Assembly: GCA_937944175.1 (NCBI GenBank)
Contig: CALDZW010000146.1
Location: forward strand, 1 to 19,685
DNA from: an uncultured Candidatus Altimarinota bacterium
GTDB lineage: Bacteria > Patescibacteriota > Gracilibacteria > BD1-5 > UBA6164
DNA: 19,685 bases
Reading direction: 5' to 3'
Shown here in pieces: positions 9,429 through 18,564 of this stretch. The first letter of the stretch is position 1; each line of letters begins with the position of its first letter. The notes under the pieces are model-generated. The model saw nothing but the letters and a program-made list of their open reading frames with translations. It did no database searches and was not told where the DNA came from. The position numbers and the translations under genes are program-made.

Positions 9429-9948
9429 TGTTATATTTTATTATCCATATATTACCCCAGAGGAATATACTACAATAATTTACTGCCATTTATTAAACAT
9501 TGATACATGAGCTTCCAATAAAAAACATCATCTTTTCTGGACAAGGCATTTTCATTGAAAAAGCAGACTTTATATTGGAACACAACAAAAGCACAGAGGA
9601 AAGGGAAGTAGTTATAAATTAATAAGAATACACATGAGAAGGAAAGATTGAATATCCATTGGCCACATAAACAATAAAGAATCCGTTGGGAAGAATGACC
9701 CTAGTGTTAGTATAAATCAAGAGATTAGATATCAATGCACATTATTACTAAATACATTATATAGATGACTTCCTAGTGAACAGATAACATTAATGCACTG
9801 AGAGGTATCTCCCTTAATTAGCAAAGTTTTACTTGCAGATGGTAGCATTCCTTATGATCAATGAATAGTAAATAATGCAGTTACTCACTTTAGAAGGCTA
9901 GCTACCGCTAGATGAATCTTTTCTAAAATAGAAAAGGCAAAAAATTAA
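9382..9948 (+). CDS. Unrecognised 188-residue protein
   Basis: The open frame (TGA=Gly) starts at an ATG that overlaps the dehydrogenase gene by 47 bases, and its stop overlaps the stop of the convergent gene by 4. The protein is basic, with a run of His and aromatic residues (YCHLLNID, KKHHLFWTRHFHGKSRLYIG, then QQKHRGKG) and a segment IGHINNKESVG. These could suggest a nuclease-like His-rich fold, but I cannot assign a family. No signal peptide or membrane segment is seen. Seven glycines are TGA and eight GGN. A GGGAGG at 9420-9425 looks like a Shine-Dalgarno but no ATG/GTG/TTG follows it in frame at the right distance, so a start inside the overlap (ATG 9382 or a TTG at 9403, 9412 or 9418) is needed. 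Confidence 0.7.
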
Positions 9949-12900
9949 TAATCATACTCAATCCTAAAACTCACATCTCACTCATAATCTCATGCAGCTT
10001 GACCTGCATTATGAATTCATCAAATATCTAGCAAATGAGTCTCAGTATTATAGTTTCAATTAGTATTTAGATTAGCTCCTTCAGTAACCACAAGCTCATC
10101 TGTTCAAATCTGACCTAAACTTCAATCTTGTAACATGTTGTATCAGATTCAATACGTACCATCATAAAAGGGAAGAGTATTTGGAGAAAAAGTAAGGACT
10201 GTTCATTTATTCATATAAATCTTGTATGGAACTCACACAGTATCAACAGTAAGGACAACAGTTGGAGCAAAGATATTAGAAGAAGTATTTATAGTTCAGA
10301 TTTCAATAATATCTTCTGAGATGTTAAACTTTGGGATATCTATATAAAATTCAACCTCATAAGTTGAAGTGTTTCAGTTGATATCTGCAATATCAAGTTC
10401 AGCTTTATACTTTCATAGAGAAGCATTCAGTAAAGGATAAGTTGCACTAGATGTTGTAACTACTTTTGAGCCAAATGTAATGAAACCAGAACTAATATCA
10501 GCTCACCATGATGACCCATTCCATTTAAAAAGTCTCAATACATCACTTGTGGGATCAACTCAGATAGCGTCATCTGTATAATTGAAAACTAGATTATGGT
10601 TTCATCAAGGTAAAATATCATTACTAGTAGGACTAGAAGAATTCACAGTAGGCGGTAGTTTATCTCGTACATCAGCAATAATTGTTTGAGATGTGCACTT
10701 ACTATCACAATGACTGTCACATGCTTGAACAATTATTTCATAATATCAATCTCAATTTGTATCTGTAGGATTAGCTGGATCTTTTCAAGTAATGAATTTT
10801 AAAGCACCAGCTACTGGATCAAGTGTGAATGCAGAAGCATCAGTTCATCAAACTACACTATAGCTCAAAGAATTATCTTCTACAAAAGATCAACTATCTT
10901 CTGAAAAAGCAACTGAGGAAAATACCTCATTTGTATGAGCTCTATCTGCTCATGGTCAGTCTTCATCAACTGTTGCATACACTCTATCATTTAACACTCA
11001 TGATCCAGTATGTATTTGTCCATATCATCCATTTCATCAGTCCTCTCACAACTGTGCAACTAAGACAACTTCAGGAGTTAGTGTAAAAGGTGTATCAAAA
11101 GAAATATCATTCCCACCTGATGTAACTGACAGGATAGTATCTCCACTTCTTGTTGAATCAACTGTAAATCATTCCGTTTGAAGAAAATTTCATTGTTCAA
11201 ATGCAACATAGTCAAACAACTCAGGATCATGTGCACAAGAATTAAAAGATCTTTGCATCGTAAGTCACATAAATGATGCTGTTGGTTCTCAATCTCTTGA
11301 TATTCAATCATTCACTCATGAAACAACCCATGTAGAGTCATCAAATGAAGCAATAGTATGTAGAACTGATGGAGCTAGAGGAAATACTGGTGCAAAGTTT
11401 ATGGTAGTTCAATTAGCTCATGCATAATCTCAACTACATATGACATTTGAAACACTTACTGAATCAGCTTGAACCTGCATTCAATTAAATTCATGACTTC
11501 ATGCTTCAAAAACAATGTAGTCTACATCTGTTGAAATTCATCAAATAGTTGAATTATAATTATCAACTTTAATATCAAAGCTTAGAGCTGTTTTATTTGA
11601 AATTCTTGGGGCCCTTTGAATTTCTCAGTTTACATTTCATCTATGAGAAGCAACTACAACTGGACTACACATATCCGCATGGTTAATAGTTTTCCACATG
11701 TTTCAAGATAGTAAATCTTTTCAAAACTGCCCTATTACATTATAATCATGATCAATAGCAGTAATGGTTCCAACAGATGTAGCTCCTGAAGCTACTAATA
11801 CTTCAGCTGAAATTGCTCATGTAAATGAAGTTATAATTGGGGGTTCATTCACTCATCCAGTACTAGTTCATGGCATTCAATTATCAACTATCCAGTCAAC
11901 TGTTGCAACACTACTTCATGGATTTCAAAATGCATCTTCATATTCAAAAGTAAATGATCCATTAGCTGAAAAAGAGTGCGCATTACTTCATCCATTATTA
12001 GTAATAGTAACACTTGAAGAAAAATTATTCGCTTGAGCTACAACTACTCATGAAGTATTTACTTCTGGTGAATACTCTATTGTTCCAATAGGATTTGCTC
12101 ATGGCACGACACATCAGTCAACTAGTACTCACCATTTTTCTCATAGATAACATTCAATATCTTTTCTATCAGTACTGGCAACTTTAGAATCAAAGTACAC
12201 AATTTCAGCTATAGATCAATCAAAATAAGCATTGTTCCTACCAGCATCTTCAGTAGCCGCTTCTGATCAATCTCAAACAAATCAAAAACGAGTACTTTGA
12301 GCTACTCATATTTCTGTTCAAGTAACCACTCTATCTGCTTCATATTCAACAACACCATCTACTGTTACTACTGTTTCATTAGTGATAGTATTATCATAAG
12401 AGGCACATGTTACATGGAGGTTATTATCATTGATTCACACTCATGTAACAGATATGTCTTGAATTCATGATCATAAGTAACTAAATCATACTCAATCAGA
12501 CAAACTATAAAAATTAAACCATTCGCTACGGTCAAAGTCAAGTATTGACCAATTTCATGAAAGAGAAGAACTAGTATTAGTAGTCTTAAATACACTACAA
12601 ACTAATAATCCATCAATAGTATTAGTGTTTACATAATTAAGATTTTCAATATAAAAATAGTCACTTGTTCCGTCAAATACAATTTCATCTGTCACAATTG
12701 TTGGTTGTTCTGAAGCTGTATCTTGGAGTGCATTATATCAGTTTCATGACTTATCATTCCAAGCTGATACTACTCATCATGTCTCAACTACTGAGGAAAC
12801 ATCATTTGAATCAAGCCAAAGAGTCAATCATGTAGTATAGGGAAGAGTAGTGGGAGATATAAGAATAATCTCATCCTCAATATTTACAATATCTCATCAA

Positions 12901-13220
12901 GAATTTCTGAAACTTGCATACACTGTTTTATTTCAAAGTCATGAACTAAGAGCCCAAGACTTTGTTGGTGAGTAAGTTTCCCACATTGCACTATCTCTAG
13001 TTGCAACTGTATTTCAGAATCTCATTTCAGTAATCCCAACCATGTCATTATACAATGTTACATTTGATAATGAAGTTTTTGTAAGGTCATTATTGATTAC
13101 AAAATCTCATGATATAGTTATAGTAGGTTTATTTATATATGTTGCATGTAGTACTAGCGGATTACATATTATTCAAACAAACAATAAAATTATTATTGTG
13201 TGAGCAATAATTTTATTCAC
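9945..13220 (-). CDS. Large secreted adhesin: LamG-like, Ig/cadherin-like and shared C-terminal module
   Basis: 1091 residues from a GTG start giving a good signal peptide (NKIIAHTIIILLFVG to LVLHA); no ATG starts the frame nearby. After a short N-terminal domain comes a concanavalin/LamG-like domain (TLWLDSNDVSS, AWNDKSGNGYNALQD), then an Ig-like strand set (NGSFTFEYEDAFGNPGS). A cadherin-like domain opens with PPIITSFTGAIS and closes with LSYSVVGGTDASAFTLDP, but its halves are separated by about 290 residues (roughly 487-777) of modules with WKTI, PVVVASH and VDYIVFEAGSH motifs. The last 240 residues repeat the module of the LVIVD protein (ILPGGNHNLVFNYTDD, LFKWNGSSWG, VSFRIEYDY). The domain types suggest glycan or protein binding outside the cell. 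It is the downstream neighbour of the next large adhesin, separated from it by a terminator. Confidence 0.88.
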
Positions 13221-13265
13221 AAGAGAATTACTTTTTTTATAAAACAATGTATCTATATTTATGGT

Positions 13266-13296
13266 ATTATATAAAAGGAAAACCTTATATCCACAA
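13266..13296 (-). promoter_or_regulatory. Putative promoter of the 1091-residue adhesin
   Basis: On the minus strand TTGTGG (13291-13296) and TATAAT (13266-13271) are 19 bases apart, slightly long. A small palindrome AAGGAAAACCTT (13275-13286) lies in the spacer and might bind a regulator. Predicted leader about 40 bases. Confidence 0.35.
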
Positions 13297-13325
13297 TATA
13301 ATATCACATAAAGATAAAATCTGTA

Positions 13326-13382
13326 AAAAATATAAATAAATAAGAGTCAATATAATATTGACTCTTATTTATTTATATTTTT
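13326..13382 (-). terminator. Intrinsic terminator after the fibrinogen-like adhesin
   Basis: Two perfect 28-base arms (13326-13353 and 13355-13382) flank a single base. The lower stem is AT-only and runs into a T tract on the minus strand, just beyond the stop of the adhesin at 13386. Its symmetry would also let it act on the other strand, though no rightward gene ends here. It separates the two adhesin transcripts. Confidence 0.8.
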
Positions 13383-13385
13383 AAA

Positions 13386-16139
13386 TTACCTTACCCATTG
13401 GTCTCATGTTTGATTTGTATACACCCATGGTTCATTCAATCCAAATCAGTTACTATTGATTGTATGAATATATCAACCATCACTTGCCACCATAGAACCG
13501 GCACATGACCTATATCAACCTCCATTTGGAGTTGCAGCAGTGTCCTCTGTAATATATATTCAATATTTAGTACATCAATTTGTCATAGAGTTCAAGGTAG
13601 ACATTAGTGGTACACCTGTTGTTCATTTTTTATATACCCATAGATCAGTCTGTACTATTGGATGATCTGAGTCTATTTGACTATCTAAAACAAATACTCT
13701 GTCTCAAGATCAGTCTTCATGAATCATTATTTCTGAGAAGTCTATCTCATTTATTTGACTATCAGACATCTTGGCAAACTCTGATCAATATGGAGTAAGA
13801 TCTGATAACAGTCACATCTGTCCAGACTCAACCATTACTCAAATTCGATCAGAGTTTGGTTTTCAATTACGTCAGAGCTTTCAAATTCTTTTAACCATTG
13901 TCCAGCCTCATCACATAACATCCATGTCACAATATACATCAATAACTCAAGATCCTGGATTGATAGTATATGTTCAACTACTAATATGTGTTCCATACTT
14001 TTCTACAAGAGTTTTACAACTACTAGCTATTGTAGGGTTAGCATATTCACTTAAATAATCATATTCAATTCAAAAATCAATAAGTCAACTATAATCTCAT
14101 GCAATTTGGCCAGCATCAATGAGAGCTCACATGTTGACAGTATATGTATAGGTATTGAGTAGCCCATTAGCACTTACACTTCAAGAAGATGATCCAATTA
14201 TTTCATTTGCTCATATATCATCAAGGCTAGAATTATTATCTTTATCAAAACCAAATCACACACTACCTGTAAAGTAGGGAATACTCTGTGGGGTATATGT
14301 TAGAGTTTGGTTTTTTTGTAATTTCACTTTAAATGGCACTCATATAGTTTTTACAGTAACTGTAATATCAGGAGCATAGGTTTTAGATATTGAACTCAGT
14401 ATTCAGATGTCAGTTGATGAAGTAGAAACATTCATCTCAGGTTCATCTATATAAAAGATTAGATGATGAGGCTCAGAAACATTTCCATTTATATCATGGA
14501 CAAGAAATGAGGCTTTGTATTTTCAAAATGACAAATCATTTGTAGGATATGTCGATGAAAGTGTGGTAATACTTTTTGTTCATAAATCAAATCAAGTAGT
14601 TGCAATATTATTTCACCAATCTGTTCCATCCCACTTTTTAAGAGTAATATTCTCACTAAAAGAAAAAATTTCTATTTCTCTAATATTAATAGCACTATCT
14701 GTTCAGACTGAATCAAGACGTAACCTAGAGACATCATGTATCTCTCAGAGTTCTTCAAAATTAACATCAATCTCATCTATTCATGTGGTATCTCAGAGGG
14801 TATGAGTATAAACAAGGATATTGCTTGAATTATAGAGCTTAATGGTAGCATTTGTTAATCTATGACCACAACAGCTTAATACTCTGTTATAAATCCTCAT
14901 AGCTCATACTTTTTGTGCACTATTCCAATTAAATTCTATAAAAGCATTTGGTCAATTTGAGTGATATTCATAGTTATATGCTCAATCAGTTCTTTTAATT
15001 CCATTAACAATTGACTGTGGATGTGGAGGTACTCACCAAGTAGTTGATATCGTGTGAGTGATGGTCGCATGTGGTGCTATATTGTCATTATAATTTATTC
15101 AAAGGTCACTGATATCAATTCAAGAACTTCATTCATGAAAATCATCATAATTAAAAGTAATGTCATGATTTCATCAGGGAAGAATTGATCCACTTCAAAA
15201 ATTAGTTGAAACAATAATTGGAGGGGTTATATCTCAATACCATTTAGTGTATAAATAGTCATGTATTCACAGAGATTCTGTATCAGTTAGTCAAGTATTC
15301 CACTGAACGATTTCTCAAATATATCATCCAAAATGATGTCATTCATATATTTCAATTTCAGTTCAATCTGATAATTTTTGAACATCATTCAATACTCATC
15401 ATATTCATATACTTGTTCATGTTGTAAAAATACTACATCACAATCATGAATCAAACATACAAATTCAATGAGTCTTTTGTTTCTCAATAACAGAAAGCGT
15501 TGTAGCAAGATTTCAATTTAGATATCATCTAATTTCATCATTGATTTCATCATACACAAAAACAATCGTGTAAATAGTATCTACAGCAATAGTTCAGAAA
15601 TCAATTTTTCTCAATGTGCTTCATGTTGTCCAATCTATAGTATTATATACTCAAGCATAAAGTTTTCATCATTCAATCTGAAAAGAAAATCCTTTCTCTT
15701 TTCATCACTGTTCATATATACTCTGAAAGCTGGTAATATCAGTTCATGTTTTTATTATAAGAGCAAATGACTTCTCATCATATTCAGCATCAGTATTAAT
15801 GTCAAGATCATCATGAATATATAATGCATCATCTGATCAGTCAAATGCTATGGAAGGAAACTGGTTAATACTATTTGTTTTGTATATTGGTCGCTTGGAT
15901 CACACTGTTTGTGATCAAGTATGAGAAGCAAAAATATCAATTACTTCTGAGATATTTGTATTATTTACTGGCTCATTACCATCATTTCAGTCTCAATCAA
16001 TATTTTGTGCATCAAGAAAAAACACTTGATTTGAGATATCTCAAGGAGTTAATGCATAACCTAGATTTATTGCAAAATAATAAAAACTAAGAATAGTTAT
16101 TGCTAGTAAATGAAAAATGTAAGATCAACTTCTTTTCAC
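13386..16139 (-). CDS. Secreted adhesin with LamG-like, F5/8 type C and YCDxxxxGGGW domains
   Basis: 917 residues from a GTG start (an in-frame TAG lies four codons upstream), with signal peptide YIFHLLAITILSFYYFAINLGYA. Residues about 30-300 are LamG-like (VFFLDAQNIDGDGNDG, SKRPIYKTN, SIAFDGSDDALYI). The shared Ig-like module begins near 300 (SILPGGNHDITFNYDD) but is interrupted by an F5/8 type C discoidin domain at about 353-493 (NIAPHATIT, RIYNRVLSCCGHRL, NIREIEIF), and resumes with ITLKKWDGTDWG. It ends DFGIEYDY near 695, after which a fibrinogen-like domain is appended (SCKTLVEKYG, VYCDMDVMGGGWT). Discoidin and fibrinogen-like domains typically bind sugars or cell surfaces. Two of the three Gly of GGGW are TGA. 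A CGA codon encodes the expected Arg of the KRPIY motif. Confidence 0.9.
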
Positions 16140-16200
16140 ATAAATAAACTACAATATAATCTTCACTATAAAATAACATATTTCTACATATAAGTTATAT

Positions 16201-16206
16201 ATTATA
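16201..16206 (-). promoter_or_regulatory. Possible -10 element of the 917-residue adhesin
   Basis: TATAAT on the minus strand, about 60 bases upstream of the GTG at 16139. No good -35 is found at 16-18 bases, so the call rests on the -10 alone. Confidence 0.3.
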
Positions 16207-16292
16207 CAAGAAAATAGTTCAAATATTTATTGATTAATTCAATTTTTATGTTATAGGTATTTTTTATGTGATTTTAATTCTAAACACTTTGA

Positions 16293-16298
16293 TATAAT
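16293..16298 (+). promoter_or_regulatory. Extended -10 promoter of the secreted protein at 16344
   Basis: TGATATAAT provides a TGn extended -10, which can work without a strong -35 (only a weak GATTTT is upstream). The leader would be about 40 bases. Together with the leftward element, this is what the 204-base divergent gap contains. Confidence 0.45.
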
Positions 16299-16343
16299 CA
16301 TAATTTTCTATACAATATATTTATTATAAATAATTCATATCAT

Positions 16344-17504
16344 ATGAAAAAAGGAATACTGTATATAATTATAGCACTTTCATGCTTATTTTCGACAATA
16401 CATCTATCTCAAGCATGGTTATGACTTGTAGGACAAAATGGAGACATAATTAATGTTGGAAAGTGGAATGAAATGATCACTAAACTCAATCTAAAGCTTG
16501 AGCAGGCAAACATTGTATGATCATCAAACATAGATATAACAACATCATGAACATGAGTCATAATAAGTTTCACATGAGCAATAACTACGGAACCAATACC
16601 ATATATATCATGACCAACACATGTTTGAGTATGAATATCAAGCTCTAAAGACATCATAGTTAATTGATTAAATTTTACTCCTACAACAACTATCAATATA
16701 CCTGGTTGGCCTTGAACTATTAATTCTACCACTATTAATTCTCCAGAAAAAATTACTATTAATGTCACTTCAGATGCAACAATTGCGGACTATGATCTAG
16801 TTATCAATAATGGAACAGTACCAAATACCTTTTGGACATGAAACTGAGTAGGTATGATCAAAGTGCTCACAACATGATTATGGAAAGACCTACGTCTTTG
16901 AGGTGAGACTTTTACTCACTGAAACTGAGCATGAAATGATATCAGATACAAAGCAGGAATGACACTAGCAAGAGATGCTAATTGAATGCACTTTTCAGGA
17001 GTAGCCCCTTGGAGTTCATGGGTAAAATTTGAAAGCCTTTGATGGACAAGAGGAGATACTAGAACAATTGAATGGATTGTTACTCAGCCATCATCATATA
17101 TGATGTTTTGAATATGATCTGATGCTACTGATGAAAATAGTACAGCACAATATAATCAAGCAGAAGTAGTTACATACTTTCAGAATTCAACCACAATGTG
17201 GTGATTCTATTGAAATAATTGAACTATTTGAATAAACTGAAATCAATCTCTTTCAACTGCACTCAGTGGATGTTCATCTCAAGTATTTAAAACAAAAGTA
17301 ACAAATGACTGAACAGTTTGATCCGGAGTTTTCACAATCTACTGTTTACCTTCAGCATGATTAGCTGATTGGGATGATGAAACAACTATCATAGCTACAG
17401 CTAATCTATGAGGAACACTTAACCCTGATGAAGCAAATCTCATGCCATTTATTATACCACAAAGTGCCAGTACACAAAGATTTATTGCTGTAAGAGTTCA
17501 GTAA
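16344..17504 (+). CDS. Secreted protein with IPT/TIG-like segment, function unknown
   Basis: 386 residues, ending TAA inside the stem of the terminator. N-terminal signal peptide (KKGILYIIIALSCLFSTIHL, then SQA). Residues about 90-160 resemble an Ig-like IPT/TIG fold (SKDIIVNGLNFTPTTTINI, then INSPEKITINVTSDA, then YDLVINNG), a common extracellular scaffold. The C-terminal 220 residues are rich in Trp, Gly and aromatic residues (MHFSGVAPWSSWVKFESLGW, FGIGSDATDENS), with two Cys (SGCSSQ, IYCLPS) that could form a disulfide; I do not recognise this part. Its pattern suggests a beta-sandwich with possible carbohydrate binding, which is inference. It is a single-gene unit between a divergent adhesin and a convergent adenylate kinase, and it lacks the shared C-terminal module. 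Confidence 0.85.
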
Positions 17505-17539
17505 AAATACACCACTCTATCCAGAGTGGTGTATTTTTA
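17502..17539. terminator. Bidirectional intrinsic terminator
   Basis: A 17-base perfect stem (17502-17518 with 17523-17539; core ACACCACTCT/AGAGTGGTGT) and ATCC loop, with A and T tracts at the two sides. It lies between convergent genes and serves the secreted protein (+) and adenylate kinase (-). The stop codon of the former starts the stem. Confidence 0.93.
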
Positions 17540-17550
17540 TGCTTTCCATA

Positions 17551-18171
17551 TTATTTTCTGTCTAATTCAAGACTTCACTCTACTTCTTCAAATACTTCTT
17601 CAATAGTTTGATGGGCATTGATCTCTATAACTCTTCATTCTTCTTTCATTTGTTCAGTTAATGGAACAGTGTTTTCAATATATTCCTGAATTCTCTTTTT
17701 GATGGAATCTTCATTATCATCATCTCTTTTTACAAGCTCTTCTCCTGTTTCAGGATCATGAGTAGTTCATGACATAAATGTTTCTCCTGTTGTTTTGTTG
17801 TACATTCTTCAAAGCAATCTTTTTTTAGCTTCTGACTCTGGTAGATTAAAAAGTATTACCTTATAGTCTGACAAATATGTATCGAATATATCTTTATTCC
17901 ATTGAAGTCTAATAAATCCATCAAAGATTACTTTCTCAAAGTCTTTATATTCTTCAATTGCTTTTTGCATAATTTTTCATCCGAGCTCATCATCAACTAA
18001 ATATCATGCATCAATGACTTTTTTTATTTCTTTTCCAAGCTCAGAACCTGATGATATTTCTTTTCTTAGCTGACCTCACATTTCAACAATTTTGAAACCA
18101 TATTTATCAATGAGTAAGCGAGCCTGTGTTCATTTTCCACATCATTGAATTCCTGTAAATACTAAATGCAT
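17551..18171 (-). CDS. adk: Adenylate kinase
   Basis: 206 residues. It interconverts ATP+AMP and 2 ADP in the cytoplasm. The P-loop GIQGCGKGTQA is at residues 7-17, with Gln where most adenylate kinases have Pro. The AMP-binding region follows (KIVEMGGQLRKEI, then GYLVDDEL at 56-63), and DGFIR at 84-88 corresponds to DGFPR/DGYPR with the catalytic Arg kept. The LID runs from about 121 to 156 (LLGRMYNKTTGE, HDPETGEEL, KRDDD) and lacks zinc-binding Cys. KKRIQEY supplies a further Arg. Glycines of the P-loop are read from both GGA and TGA, which is direct evidence for the code. No Shine-Dalgarno precedes the ATG; a TATAAT lies about 30 bases upstream on the minus strand (18199-18204). Confidence 0.93.
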
Positions 18172-18247
18172 AATTATTTATTAATAGTAATAGTTCAAAT
18201 TATAATATAATTATGATGAAAACAAAATTTACTTATAAAAAAAACTT

Positions 18248-18430
18248 TGTAGAGTGTGTACATATAGACACATTCTCTAATAATCTTCACAATTCTTAGA
18301 TCATTCTCTACATGGTTTTTATTCCTTAAGTTAATGATCTAAAACTATCTACCAATTCAAGAAGTATAGCATTGGAGTACTATTTTCCAGGCAAAGATAC
18401 TATTGTTTTTACAACAATATGTTTTTTTTG
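18248..18430 (+). ncRNA. Candidate structured RNA or regulatory leader
   Basis: About 183 bases with no coding character but many complementary segments. Seen: TGTAGAG (18248-18254) with CTCTACA (18306-18312); TTAGATCATT (18296-18305) with AATGATCTAA (18333-18342), which crosses the first helix as a pseudoknot would; a hairpin 18251-18259/18268-18278 that competes with the first helix; AGTAT (18363-18367) with ATACT (18397-18401) enclosing TGGA/TCCA. It ends in a terminator-like hairpin with a T tract. A weak TTATGA-17-TATAAA (-10 at 18235-18240) would start transcription at the first helix. It may be an independent small RNA or an attenuator/riboswitch of the downstream ligase gene. I match it to no known class. 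Confidence 0.45.
18401..18429 (+). terminator. Terminator-like hairpin
   Basis: A seven-base stem TATTGTT/AACAATA with a five-base loop is followed by TG and eight T. It has the form of an intrinsic terminator, AT-rich but fitting this genome. It lies 135 bases before the ATP-grasp start, so it would end the upstream RNA or attenuate the gene. Confidence 0.6.
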
Positions 18431-18564
18431 TATATACATATTTTTGATGCAATAGCCCTATATACATTTTTCTTTTACAACTCTCTCACAGCAAAAAAAA
18501 CTCACATTCCCTAAAATATTTTCTATAAGAAAGTACTACCTTATTACTAAATACATATACACAC

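Larger units (their letters stand above)
18172..18564. other. Divergent intergenic region, no protein gene seen
   Basis: 393 bases between divergent adk and the ATP-grasp gene. It holds the adk promoter region at its left end and the candidate structured RNA and terminator in the middle. From 18431 to 18564 it is AT-rich with A and T runs; I see no clear promoter there, though one should exist if the terminator is efficient. Confidence 0.6.

Noticed and set aside
11764..12036. Plus-strand open frame inside the 1091-residue adhesin
   Set aside because: It is antisense to a coherent cadherin/Ig-like coding stretch and has no promoter or family resemblance.
16409..16768. Open frame on the minus strand inside the secreted protein gene
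   Set aside because: It mirrors codon bias of the plus-strand gene, which has a signal peptide, promoter and terminator; the mirror frame has no recognisable features.
18248..18430. 6S RNA, SRP RNA or tmRNA
   Set aside because: The size would suit 6S, but I do not see its long rod with central bubble, nor the conserved SRP or tmRNA motifs.
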